Of a stretch of DNA of 34,490 bases, positions 7,765 through 16,800 are shown piece by piece (the stretch's first letter is position 1; each line of letters opens with the position of its first letter). Position numbers and translations under genes: made by a program. The notes below the pieces were generated by a model. It was not told where the DNA came from, did not search any database, and worked only from the letters and a program-made list of their open reading frames with translations. Source of the DNA: Novosphingobium sp. FSW06-99 (GTDB taxonomy: Bacteria > Pseudomonadota > Alphaproteobacteria > Sphingomonadales > Sphingomonadaceae); contig NZ_KQ954270.1 of assembly GCF_001519065.1 (NCBI RefSeq), positions 1 to 34,490 of the forward strand, in the 5' to 3' direction.

Positions 7765-9212
7765 TCCTTCACCCGTGTCGCCACGATGGCGCCATCTGCA
7801 TCTTCGAGCGTGACAATCAGCGGCATGTCACCCAGCGCGTGGGTGGCGCACGACAGGCAGGGGTCATAGGCGCGAATGGCGACTTCGACGTGGTTGAGCA
7901 GGCCTTCGGTGATTTCGCGTCCGGTGAGGTAGTCCTTGGCCACTTTGGTCACCGACCGGTTCATCGCCTCGTTGTTGTTGGTGGTCGATACGATCAGATT
8001 GGCGCTGGTCACCTGGCCATTGTCATCGACGGTATAGTGATGCAGCAGCGTCCCGCGTGGCGCCTCGATCACGGCCACGCCTTCGGGCCGCCGCTTGCCG
8101 GTTACGACCAGGTCGGTGCCTTGCAGATCGTCGTCGTACAACAGCCGTTCGATCACTTCGGCGCAGTGGATCATCACGATCATCCGCGCCCAGTGATATC
8201 CCAGCGTTGCATGAACCAGTCCGCCATGACCCAACGCCATGAAATCCTTGCGTGCCGCCTCGGCCAGCGGCGTGTCGATAAAGGCGCAAGCATTGACCTG
8301 CGCCAGCGGCCCGACCCGGTACCACCCGTTGTCGCGACCGAGCGAGCGGATATGCGGGAACTTCATATAGCTCCACGACCGCACTTCCTCGATCATATAG
8401 TCGCGATAGTCTGCCGCCTTCACATCTTCAAAGATCGTGCTGCCGTCGGCGTGAAGGGCGCGCAGCGTACCGTCGTATAGCTCCATGCGCTTGTCTGCGC
8501 CGACCAGGCTCATGTAACTGGAAGGGAAACTGGCGAACGTTGCGTGCAGTTCCTGATGCGCGTGGACAAAGCTCTTGTGCAATTCCAGCGCCAGCCCGCA
8601 CCAGGCGATGATCTGGCCGATATCCTTGCGCAAGGCATCGCGATGGTCGACGGTCAGGTTCTGGTTGACCCCGCCGGGCACGCACAGGCGCGGATGGATG
8701 CGCCGACCACCGGTCGCGGCGATCACCTGTTGTCCGAACTTGCGGATAAAAATGCCCCATTTGCCGACTTCGGGAAAGGCCTCGATCACCCCGACGATGT
8801 TGCGCGTGGCCACCGGCGCATCAAAGCCGAGCAACAAGTCGGGCGAGGCCAGATGAAAGAAATTGAGTGCGTTGGATTGCAGCACCTGGCCATAATGCAT
8901 CAGCCGCCGCATCTTGTCGGCGGTGGGTGTCACCTGATCGACGCCCGCGACCACATCCATCGCCTTGCCCGCGCATAGATGATGGCTGACCGGACAGATC
9001 CCGCACAACCGCTGCACAATGACCGGAACTTCGTCGAACATGCGCCCCTGAATGAAGCGTTCGAACCCGCGAAATTCGACGATGTGGAACCGGGCCTGTT
9101 CGACTTCGCCCGCTTCGTTCAACCGGATGGTGACTTTGCCGTGGCCTTCGACCCGCGTAACCGGATCGATCACGATTTTTCGCGCGCCCAGACTTGCCTG
9201 AATTTCGGTCAT
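7761..9212 (-). CDS. hoxH: NAD-linked [NiFe] hydrogenase large subunit HoxH
   Basis: The 483-residue catalytic subunit. The L1 motif RLCGICPVSHHLC places Cys70 and Cys73, and the L2 motif DPCLSCATHALG places Cys452 and Cys455; these four cysteines bind Ni and Fe. Twenty-five residues follow the L2 histidine (His458), the peptide removed by the maturation protease. The L1 and L2 wording (GICPVSHH, CLSCATHALG) matches group 3d HoxH rather than membrane-bound uptake enzymes. No Tat signal is present on this subunit or on HoxY, so the enzyme is cytoplasmic. It splits H2 and passes electrons to HoxY, with NAD+ as the end acceptor at HoxF. Confidence 0.97.
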   Translation of the reverse strand: MTEIQASLGARKIVIDPVTRVEGHGKVTIRLNEAGEVEQARFHIVEFRGFERFIQGRMFDEVPVIVQRLCGICPVSHHLCAGKAMDVVAGVDQVTPTADKMRRLMHYGQVLQSNALNFFHLASPDLLLGFDAPVATRNIVGVIEAFPEVGKWGIFIRKFGQQVIAATGGRRIHPRLCVPGGVNQNLTVDHRDALRKDIGQIIAWCGLALELHKSFVHAHQELHATFASFPSSYMSLVGADKRMELYDGTLRALHADGSTIFEDVKAADYRDYMIEEVRSWSYMKFPHIRSLGRDNGWYRVGPLAQVNACAFIDTPLAEAARKDFMALGHGGLVHATLGYHWARMIVMIHCAEVIERLLYDDDLQGTDLVVTGKRRPEGVAVIEAPRGTLLHHYTVDDNGQVTSANLIVSTTNNNEAMNRSVTKVAKDYLTGREITEGLLNHVEVAIRAYDPCLSCATHALGDMPLIVTLEDADGAIVATRVKE

Positions 9213-9224
9213 GATGTCAGGCCC

Positions 9225-9773
9225 TCATTCATATTTCAGCAGGGCATAGGGCAGCGCGGGGGGCTGTCCGGTCAGCAGCGCGGTCAACGTTGCCCAGATC
9301 GCGTCCGCGCTGGGCGGACAGCCCGGCAGGAAATAGTCGATCTTGACGATCTCGTGCGAGGGATAGACGCGGTCGAGCAGCAGCGGCAGATCCTCGTCGT
9401 TGGGGATCATGCCGCCGCCTTCCAGGGAAGGGCCATGCAGATAGACCGCCTCCAGGCATTCGCGCAGGCCAATGGTGTTGCGCATCGCAGGGACACCGCC
9501 GTTGATCGCGCAGGCGCCAACCGAGATCAGGATGCGGCAATGCTGCCTGAATTCGCGCAGTTCGCGCACATTGGCCTCGTTCGAGCAGCCGCCCTCGATA
9601 AATCCGACATCGACCGGTCCATCAAAGCTCTTCTTGTCATCAAATGGCGACTTGTCGAAATCGACCAGATCGACCAGTTCGAGAATGCGCTCGTCGATAT
9701 CGAGCAACGACATGTGACATCCGAAACAGCCGGTCAGCGCGGCGGTCGCCAGCGTCGGTTTGGTGCCGGTCAT
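9225..9773 (-). CDS. hoxY: NAD-linked [NiFe] hydrogenase small subunit HoxY
   Basis: A short 182-residue small subunit carrying only the proximal [4Fe-4S] cluster, as in HoxY proteins. Ligand motifs are GCFGCHMSLLD (Cys16, Cys19), SVGACAINGG (Cys88) and LPGCPPSADA (Cys152). An additional cysteine, Cys63, occurs in EGGCSNE, at a place where the Ralstonia-type protein, as I recall it, has valine. There is no Tat leader and no medial/distal cluster domain. It overlaps hoxU (ATGA, 9770-9773) and lies 12 nt upstream of hoxH. Confidence 0.96.
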   Translation of the reverse strand: MTGTKPTLATAALTGCFGCHMSLLDIDERILELVDLVDFDKSPFDDKKSFDGPVDVGFIEGGCSNEANVRELREFRQHCRILISVGACAINGGVPAMRNTIGLRECLEAVYLHGPSLEGGGMIPNDEDLPLLLDRVYPSHEIVKIDYFLPGCPPSADAIWATLTALLTGQPPALPYALLKYE

Positions 9774-10507
9774 GATCTGTGCCCGCCTGAACCGGATGGG
9801 CGTCGCCTGGCCTCTATGTCACTGCCGATCGGCGCCTTGTCGAACCTGCGTTCGCCATTGGGCACGCGATAGCTGTCGCGCTTGATGACGATGCACGCCA
9901 CCGGACAGACGCTGGCGGCCTTGTCGATCGCGGCCATCTGGGTTTCGCCCAGCCCGCCTTGCGCATCGACATTCAGGCGCATGGCGATGCCGCGCCCTTC
10001 AAAGCCGAACACCGTCTTGCCGTCTTCCATCCGCGAGGCGCGAATGCAGCGCGAACACAGGATGCAGCGATCATGATCGAGCGTGATGTCGGGATGGGTG
10101 GCGTCCAGTTTGCGCCTGGGCCACAGATAGGCCTCGGTCGGCGCAGTCATGCCCAGCCGGTAGCCCAGCGCCTGAAGCTCGCAATCGCCGCTGGCCACGC
10201 AATAAGGGCAGGGGTGGATACCTTCGACGAACAGCATTTCGATGATCGTGCGGCGGTCGTCGGTCAGGCGCGGGGTGTCGTTTTCGACGACCATGCCGTG
10301 CGCCGCCGGGGTGACGCAGGCCGCGCTCTGACGGCCATTGACGGTGCAGGTGCATACCCGACAATTGCCCGATGGCGTCAGGTCGGGGTGATGGCACAGC
10401 CGCGGAATGTAGATGCCGGCATCATCGCAAGCCTCGATCAGCGATTGTCCGGCGGTTGCTGCAACAGCAATGCCGTCGACGGTAAACTGGATCGCCTTTG
10501 CGGTCAT
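9770..10507 (-). CDS. hoxU: Hydrogenase diaphorase iron-sulfur subunit HoxU
   Basis: A 245-residue NuoG-N-terminal-like electron relay. The ferredoxin-like [2Fe-2S] site is Cys38, Cys49, Cys52 and Cys64. A His/Cys [4Fe-4S] site is visible in HPCPYCVASGDCELQ (residues 98-112), and a further [4Fe-4S] motif is CILCSRC (Cys148, 151, 154) with Cys201 in SVCPVACI. It connects HoxF to HoxY. The start ATG at 10507 overlaps the hoxF stop as ATGA; in-frame sequence upstream of it is antisense-like and was discarded. The last 20 residues are Arg/Ser/Gly-rich and look disordered. Confidence 0.95.
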   Translation of the reverse strand: MTAKAIQFTVDGIAVAATAGQSLIEACDDAGIYIPRLCHHPDLTPSGNCRVCTCTVNGRQSAACVTPAAHGMVVENDTPRLTDDRRTIIEMLFVEGIHPCPYCVASGDCELQALGYRLGMTAPTEAYLWPRRKLDATHPDITLDHDRCILCSRCIRASRMEDGKTVFGFEGRGIAMRLNVDAQGGLGETQMAAIDKAASVCPVACIVIKRDSYRVPNGERRFDKAPIGSDIEARRRPSGSGGHRS

Positions 10508-12303
10508 GCCGACGCCTCCATGACGGGCTGGCGGCCCTGGACCACGACCGCGTCTTGCAGTGCCTGTTCCAGCGTTACCCGCGGCACGAATGCCTCGGGC
10601 CGCAATCTGGCCTCGAACGCTTCGGGAAAGCTTTTCATCGACGACAGGATCGGGTTGGGCGCCATCTGCCCCAGTCCGCACCGGCTCATCCGCATGACCG
10701 TGTGCGACAGTGCCTCCATCGCAGTCAGATCGGCGCGTGTCGCCCGCCCGGCCACCACCTTTGCCATGGCCAGGCTGAGCTGGGTCGTGCCGATCCGGCA
10801 CGGCGCGCACCACCCGCATGATTCATCGACGAAGAAATCGGCGAATTGCAGGATGATCCCAAGCACGTCGCGCTGGCGGCCAAACACCATGGTCGATCCG
10901 CCGGTCGATAGATCCTCGAAGGCGATCTGGCGGCCAAAGTCGCGGGGTGAAACCGACTGGCCCGAGGGCCCGCTGATCTGCACGAATTCGGCGTCGGAAC
11001 CGCCCACCAGATCCAGCAGGGCGTTGACGGTGATGCCGAAGGGCACTTCATAGACCCCGGGATAGGTGCAGTCACCGGCCACGCTCATCAGCTTGGTCCC
11101 GGTTGACAGCGCGGTTCCCATCCCGGCAAACCAGGCGGCGCCCCTTTCCATGATGCGCGCCGCGCACACGAAGGTTTCGACGTTGTCGATGGCGGTTGGC
11201 TGACCCAGATAGCCGTGCTCGGTCGGGAATGGCGGACGGTCGCGCGGTGCGCCGCGTTTGCCTTCGAGCGATTCCAGCAGCGAGGATTCCTCGCCACACA
11301 TATAGGCCCCGGCACCAAGCTGGATGCGGATGTCGAAATCGAACCCGCGGCGCCCGCCGACAGCCTTGCCTAGCAGGCCGCTCTTGCGCCGCGCATCGAG
11401 CACGCCCTGCAGATGGTCCCACAGATAGGCATATTCGCCGCGCAGATAGAGCAGACCCTGGCTCGATCCGAGTGCAAAGGCGGCGACCGTCATGCCGTCG
11501 AACACCAGATCGGGAAATTCTGACAGCAGCACGCGGTCCTTGAACGTACCGGGTTCACCCTCATCGGCGTTGCACACGACATAGTGCTGCTTGCCTTTGG
11601 ACTTGCGGGTCAGCCGCCATTTCATTCCGGTGGGAAATCCCGCTCCACCCCGACCGCGCAGCTTTGATGCGGTGATCTGTGCGATCACCGCATCAGGTGT
11701 CATCGCCAGCGCGGCGCCGATCACCGCGCCCGGCGCGGGCAGGGCGGACAGCAGCGGACCGGCCTTGACCAGGCCCGGTTGGACGCTGGCCTTCGGCAGG
11801 GCGGCCCCCTGGGTGCGATGCGGCGGGTATTGTGGCAGGCCACCTTCATGGCCCGACTGGCGCAACGCCGCGACGATATGGGCCACATCGGACGGGGTAA
11901 GAGCGGTGAGCACCACCCCGTTCACCAAGGCCGAAGGTTCCTGATCGGCCATGCCGATGTCGCTTGTCCATTCCAGTGTGAATTCGCCGTCTGCCGTCGT
12001 TTCGCCCATGGCGATGCCGAGTTCATGCTCGAACGCTTCGGCCACCGCCTGCGCGCCCTTGATGTGCGAAATCGCGGTCTTTGCCAGACGGATGCGAAAG
12101 CGGCCGCGCGGAACCCGGTCGAAGAACGAATAGAACGAGACCATGTCTTCGATTTCGACCGGCTCGATGCCTAGCCCTTTGGCCAGCAACCCGACCGACG
12201 CATCACTGACATGCCCAAGCCGATGCTGGACGGCCATGACAATATCCATCAACCGGGTGCGGTCTGACCCGAATTGCGCAAGAATGTCTTCCACTTCGGC
12301 CAT
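10504..12303 (-). CDS. hoxF: Hydrogenase diaphorase flavoprotein HoxF (NuoE-NuoF fusion)
   Basis: A 599-residue fusion of a NuoE-like domain (about 1-150) and a NuoF-like NAD/FMN domain. The NuoF part has the glycine-rich NADH/FMN loop RGRGGAGFPTGMKW, NADEGEPGTFKDR, GAGAYMCGEE, and the [4Fe-4S] ligands ESCGWCAPC plus SRCGLG. It reduces NAD+ with electrons from HoxU. In the NuoE-like part the usual [2Fe-2S] cysteines are absent: the sequence reads IRLAKTAISHIKGA and SDIGMADQEP. Start 12303 was preferred over an ATG at 12321: it is preceded by GGAAGAAGA with 7-nt spacing and matches the N-terminus of Ralstonia-type HoxF, while the upstream ATG lacks a ribosome binding site. No separate hoxE or hoxI is seen. 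Confidence 0.95.
   Translation of the reverse strand: MAEVEDILAQFGSDRTRLMDIVMAVQHRLGHVSDASVGLLAKGLGIEPVEIEDMVSFYSFFDRVPRGRFRIRLAKTAISHIKGAQAVAEAFEHELGIAMGETTADGEFTLEWTSDIGMADQEPSALVNGVVLTALTPSDVAHIVAALRQSGHEGGLPQYPPHRTQGAALPKASVQPGLVKAGPLLSALPAPGAVIGAALAMTPDAVIAQITASKLRGRGGAGFPTGMKWRLTRKSKGKQHYVVCNADEGEPGTFKDRVLLSEFPDLVFDGMTVAAFALGSSQGLLYLRGEYAYLWDHLQGVLDARRKSGLLGKAVGGRRGFDFDIRIQLGAGAYMCGEESSLLESLEGKRGAPRDRPPFPTEHGYLGQPTAIDNVETFVCAARIMERGAAWFAGMGTALSTGTKLMSVAGDCTYPGVYEVPFGITVNALLDLVGGSDAEFVQISGPSGQSVSPRDFGRQIAFEDLSTGGSTMVFGRQRDVLGIILQFADFFVDESCGWCAPCRIGTTQLSLAMAKVVAGRATRADLTAMEALSHTVMRMSRCGLGQMAPNPILSSMKSFPEAFEARLRPEAFVPRVTLEQALQDAVVVQGRQPVMEASA
12262..12280 (+). repeat. Half-element C inside the 5' codons of hoxF
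   Basis: The plus-strand sequence GTCTGACCCGAATTGCGCA is the reverse complement of the right half of element B (12423-12441) with one mismatch in 19. It lies about 140 bp from B in inverted orientation and encodes residues in the FGSDRT region of HoxF. It could be an operator half-site, a recombination scar or a chance match; a chance 18/19 match this close is improbable. Confidence 0.5.
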
Positions 12304-12310
12304 GGTCCGG

Positions 12311-12319
12311 TCTTCTTCC
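12311..12319 (-). promoter_or_regulatory. Ribosome binding site selecting the hoxF start
   Basis: On the minus strand GGAAGAAGA stands 7 nt before the ATG at 12303. The competing upstream ATG (12321) is preceded by CCGCTTTGA, which has no Shine-Dalgarno character. This supports the shorter HoxF. Confidence 0.5.
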
Positions 12320-12409
12320 ATTCAAAGCGGGGTGGTCGCGGGTCAATCTGCCGTCGATAACCGGTTTAGGAGCGCGGCGGGGCGAGACCAGCGTCGGAAG
12401 ATACTCAGA

Positions 12410-12441
12410 GTCTGGCTCGAAATGCGCATTTCGGGTCAGAC
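12410..12441. repeat. Palindromic element B upstream of the hydrogenase operon
   Basis: A 16-bp perfect core palindrome, CGAAATGCGCATTTCG (12418-12433), extends to 32 bp as an RNA hairpin with two G-U pairs (12417/12434 and 12415/12436). It begins only 2 nt beyond the stop of the efflux channel gene and lies about 107 nt before hoxF. No T-tract follows on the minus strand. It resembles element A at 5-40, so related palindromes sit at both borders of the hydrogenase module. Terminator, operator or dispersed repeat are all possible. Confidence 0.6.
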
Positions 12442-12443
12442 AC

Positions 12444-13874
12444 TCAGACACCTGCGCGCGGCACGGGCGCGCGGTCGGTCAGTGCGCCGCCGAATACTTT
12501 GTACAGCGTGACGATATTGGCGGCCCGGACCAGTTCGACTGCGATCAGCGACTGCCGGGCACTGTACAAGGTCCGCTGGGCGTTGAGCACATCGAGATAG
12601 CTGTCCGATCCACGCGCGTAGAGCGCCTGGGCCAGGCCAAGACCGTGCGTGGCGGTGGCAACCAGCGCGCGCTGCGCGCGCACACGTTCGGTTATCGTGC
12701 CGCGCTGGGCAAGCGCGTCGGCCACTTCGCGAAAGGCCGTCTGGATCGTCTTTTCGTACAAGGCGATATCGATCCGCTCCTGCGTTCGGGCATAGTCCAG
12801 GTTGGCCTTGTTGGCCCCGCCCGTGAAAATCGGCAGGGTCACGGTGGGGGCGAAATTCCACACTGCCGCGGCGCCGGAAAACAGGCTGCCGATCGACGCG
12901 CCCTGTGTTCCGGCAGAGCCCGTCAGCGTAATCGACGGAAAGAATGCCGCGCGCGCCGCGCCGATATTCGCGTTGGCGCTGCGCAAGGTATGTTCGGCCG
13001 CAACCACGTCGGGGCGCTGCAGCAGGATGCGCGAATCGAGTGCGCCGGGGATATCGCCCAGACGTGCGGCGGGATCGTCGATCGCGCCCGGCAGAGTGTC
13101 CGCGCCGACCGGTGCGCCGACATCCAGATTGAGCGCGTTGCGGTCCTGCGCAACCACAGTGATCAGGCGCGCGACATCATCGCTGGCCTGCTCCACCACG
13201 GTCTGCGCATTGTCGACATCAAGCTGCGAGGCGATCCCGCCGCCCAGACGCCGGCTTGCCAACTGCAGGCTGGCTGTGGCGCTGGCAACCGTCGCCTGCG
13301 CCACAGCCAACTGCGCGGCGTCGGACGCACAAGTCAGCCAATCGGTCGCGACTTGCGCGATCAGGCTGATCTGCGTGCTGTTCGTTGCCTCCTGGGTCGC
13401 GAGATAGGCTTCGAGCGCGGCCTTGGTCAGGCTGTGTACCCGCCCAAACAAATCCAGTTCATAGGACGTTGTGGCAACGTTGGCGGAATAAGTTGTCGCG
13501 TTGGCATAGGGCGGCGCGAGCGCGGGGGGAAAGCCGGTGTATTCGCGGCCGGTGCTGGCCCCCGCAGAGGCTGCGACGGTGGGCAGAAGCGTGGCATGCT
13601 GGATGCGATATTGCGCCCGGGAGGCTTCGATCCGCGCGATGGCGACACGCAAGTCACGGTTGTTGGCCAGCGCCTGTTCGATGACTTTGCGCAAGTTCGG
13701 ATCGGCAAAGACCTGGCGCCAGTCGGCGACGGTTGCCTCGCCCGGCGGGCCATAGGCCGGTCCTGCGGGCCAGGCCACCGGCACGGGCGGTGCGGGCCGA
13801 TGGTAGGCAGGGTCCAGCGAACAGCCCGCCAGCACCACGGTGCATGACAGTGCTGCGGCAAGGTTGCGGGTCAT
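12444..13874 (-). CDS. RND efflux outer-membrane channel lipoprotein (NodT/OprM family)
   Basis: A 476-residue TolC-type outer-membrane factor with a lipoprotein signal ending in the lipobox LAGC (Cys18). The OEP-family arrangement is a duplicated helical-hairpin/beta-strand unit, with motifs YRPAPP-like after the lipid Cys, DLFGRV, RRLGGGIASQLDV, RPDVVAAEHTLRSANANIGAARAAFFPS split across the repeats, and YARGSDSYLDVLNAQRTLY near the C-terminus. It forms the outer-membrane exit of the tripartite pump encoded by the two genes before it. Its start overlaps the pump gene stop (ATGA, 13871-13874). Substrates cannot be inferred. Confidence 0.93.
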   Translation of the reverse strand: MTRNLAAALSCTVVLAGCSLDPAYHRPAPPVPVAWPAGPAYGPPGEATVADWRQVFADPNLRKVIEQALANNRDLRVAIARIEASRAQYRIQHATLLPTVAASAGASTGREYTGFPPALAPPYANATTYSANVATTSYELDLFGRVHSLTKAALEAYLATQEATNSTQISLIAQVATDWLTCASDAAQLAVAQATVASATASLQLASRRLGGGIASQLDVDNAQTVVEQASDDVARLITVVAQDRNALNLDVGAPVGADTLPGAIDDPAARLGDIPGALDSRILLQRPDVVAAEHTLRSANANIGAARAAFFPSITLTGSAGTQGASIGSLFSGAAAVWNFAPTVTLPIFTGGANKANLDYARTQERIDIALYEKTIQTAFREVADALAQRGTITERVRAQRALVATATHGLGLAQALYARGSDSYLDVLNAQRTLYSARQSLIAVELVRAANIVTLYKVFGGALTDRAPVPRAGV

Positions 13875-16800
13875 GCCGGGGCCTGCGTTGCAGGCGCATC
13901 GGGTCTTGCGCTGCGCAGTCCGCCCCGAACCGCCACGAAGAAGAACGGCACCAGAAATATCGCGAGCACGGTCGCCGTGAACATCCCGCCGATCACACCG
14001 GTGCCGATGTCGTTCTGTCCGCCCGCCCCGGCACCGGTGGAAATTGCCAGCGGCGCGACCCCGGCGATGAACGCGATCGAGGTCATCAGGATAGGCCGCA
14101 ATCGCTGGCGCGAGGCGATGATCGCCGCCTCCAGCGGGGTCTTGCCAGCCAGTTCGGCATCGCGGGCGAAACCGACAATCAGAATAGCATTCTTGGCCGA
14201 TAGCCCGATCGTGGTCAGCAGTCCGACCTGAAAATAGACGTCGTTGTTAAACGACCGCAGGGTCGCGGCCAGTAACGCGCCGACCACACCCAGCGGGATC
14301 ACCAGCAGAATGGCAATCGGAATGGACATGCTTTCGTACAGGGCCGCAAGGCACATGAACACCACCAGGATCGACAACCCGTAGAGCAGCGGTGCTTCGC
14401 CGCCAGAGAGTTTTTCCTGGTAGGATTGCCCGGTCCAGGCATAACCGATCCCGGTGGGCAACTTGCCGATCAGCAGCTGCATTTCATCCATCGCCGCGCC
14501 AGAGCTTTTGCCCGGCGCGGCCTCACCCTGGATTTCCAGCGAGGCGACGCCGTTGTAGTGTTGCAATTGCGACGGGCCATCGGCCCAGCGGATCGATGCG
14601 AACGCCCCGATCGGCGCCATTTCGCCATTGGCAGACCGCACGTAGAAACGGCCCAGATCCGCAGGCGACATGCGAAACGGCGCGTCGGCCTGCATATAGA
14701 CGTGCTTCACCCGGCCCCGGTCGGTGAAATCGTTGATATAGCTGGCAGCGGTTGCGGCGGTGATGGTCGCGTTGACATCGGCCAGCGACAGGCCGAGCGC
14801 ACCGGCCTTGGCCCGATCGATATCGAGGCTGATCTGTGGGGTATCGGCCTGGCTGTTGGGGCGCACCCCGGCAAGAATGGGGTCGTGCGCGGCCATCTCC
14901 AGCAACTGGCGCTGCGCCTGCACCAGCCTGTCATGGCCGAGCCCGGCCTGATCCTGCAGTTCGAGATCGAACCCCGATGCAGTGCCGAGGTCACGCACGG
15001 CGGGCGGCACGATCGCGAAAACCTGGCCGTCGGGCAACGATCGGAACGCCGCCATTGCGCGGTTGACGATGGCGGGTGCGCGGTTGGCCGCGCCGCTGCG
15101 GTTTTTCCAGTCATTCAGCCGGACGAACGAAATGCCGACGTTTTGCCCATAGCCGGCAAAGCTGAACCCGGTGGCCGAGAAAATGGCCGAGACATTGGCC
15201 TTTTCGATGGTCAGATAATGCTGTTCGATCATGCGGGCGGTGGCTTCGGTGCGCGCTTGCACCGCGCCCGCCGGCAACGTGAACAAATTGATGATCTCGC
15301 CCTGGTCTTCGTCGGGCAGAAATCCCGTTGGCAGGCGCACGAACAGCAGTGCCATGACCAGCACGATGCCCAGATAGACCAGCCCCGCCGCGACCGGGGC
15401 TTTGACAATCGCGCGAACGGCCCGGTCATAGCGATCGACATTGCGATCGAACATCGTGTTGAACCAACCGAAGAAGCGGCCCGGTAATCCCGGGCGATGC
15501 GTCTCTGCAACCGGCGTGGCGGGACGCAGGAACGTCACGCACAGCGCCGGGGTCAGCACCAGGGCAACCGTTACGCTCAGCAGCACCGCCGCGACAATGG
15601 TGACCGAAAACTGGCGATAGATCGCCCCGGTCGAGCCACCGAAAAACGCCATCGGCAACAGCACCGCCGCCAGCACCGTGCCGATGCCCATCAGGGCGCC
15701 GGTAATTTCGTCCATCGATTTGACCGTGGCGTCGTGCGGGGAAAGCCCCTCTGTATCCATGATCCGCTGCACGTTTTCGACCACCACGATCGCGTCATCG
15801 ACCAGCAGGCCGATGGCAAGGACCATCGCAAACAAGGTAAGCACATTGATCGAATATCCGGCGATCGACAGCACCGCGAATGTGCCCAGCAGCACGACGG
15901 GTACGGCGATGGCGGGGATCAGCGTGGCGCGCCAGTTTTGCAGGAACACGAACATCACCGCCACGACCAGCGCGATCGCGATCAGCAGGGTGCGTTCGAC
16001 GTCCGAGATCGAAATCTTGATAAAGCTGCTGTTGTCGACGGGAAAGCCCACCGCAATTCCGGACGGGAACTGGCTGGACAATTCGGTGATGCGCGTCTTC
16101 ACCAGGGCCACGGTCTTCAACGCATTGGCACCGGGGGCCAGCTTGATCGCGACGCCCGCAGCCGGATGGCCGTTGAGTTGCGATGTCTGGGTATAGGTAT
16201 CTCCGCCCAGTTCGACCCGGGCCACATCGCCCAGCCGGATCAGCGAGCCATCGCTGGCGGTCTTGATGATGATCGCCCTGAACTGGTCGGCAGAGGTCAG
16301 CCGCGACTGGCCGTTGACCGTAACGTCCAGTTCCTGCCCTGCGCTGGCCGGGCGCGCACCCAGCTCGCCAGCCGGCACCTGAACATTCTGGGCCAGCACG
16401 GCGGAGCCGATGTCCGACGGCATCAGTTTGTAATTGTTCAGCTTGTACGGGTCGAGCCAGATCCGCATGGCATATTGCGCGCCGAACACCTGGGTGTCGC
16501 CAACCCCCGGCAAGCGGGATACCGGGTCGACCAGCTTGCTGGTCAGATAATCGCCCAGATCGGTGGTGTCGTGGCGTCCGTCGGTGTCGTAGAGCGCGAT
16601 CACCAAGATGCTGTCGGCCTCGGCCTTGGCCACGATCAGGCCTTGCGCCTGAACTTCCACGGGCAGCAGCGGGGTCGCCTGAGTCAGCTTGTTCTGGACC
16701 TGGACTTGCGCGATGTCAGGGCTGGTTCCGGCATCGAACGTGACGGTGATGGTCGCAACCCCGTTCGACCCGCCGGTCGACGACAGATACAACAGATGAT

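Larger units (their letters stand above)
12304..12443 (-). promoter_or_regulatory. Leader region between the efflux operon and hoxF
   Basis: This 140-bp gap should hold the hydrogenase operon promoter if the operon does not rely on read-through from the efflux genes. I see no convincing sigma-70 pair, no -24/-12 GG-N10-GC element and no FNR-type TTGAT-N4-ATCAA box. The only clear structure is element B. Confidence 0.35.

Noticed and set aside
38..12303. Membrane-bound uptake hydrogenase (HupSL type)
   Set aside because: The small subunit is short, lacks a Tat leader and has only one cluster motif, there is no cytochrome b subunit, and diaphorase genes hoxF and hoxU are present.
12304..12443. 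Sigma-54 promoter for the hydrogenase operon
   Set aside because: Sigma-54 promoters drive some known hox operons, but no GG-N10-GC pair with the expected flanks could be found here.
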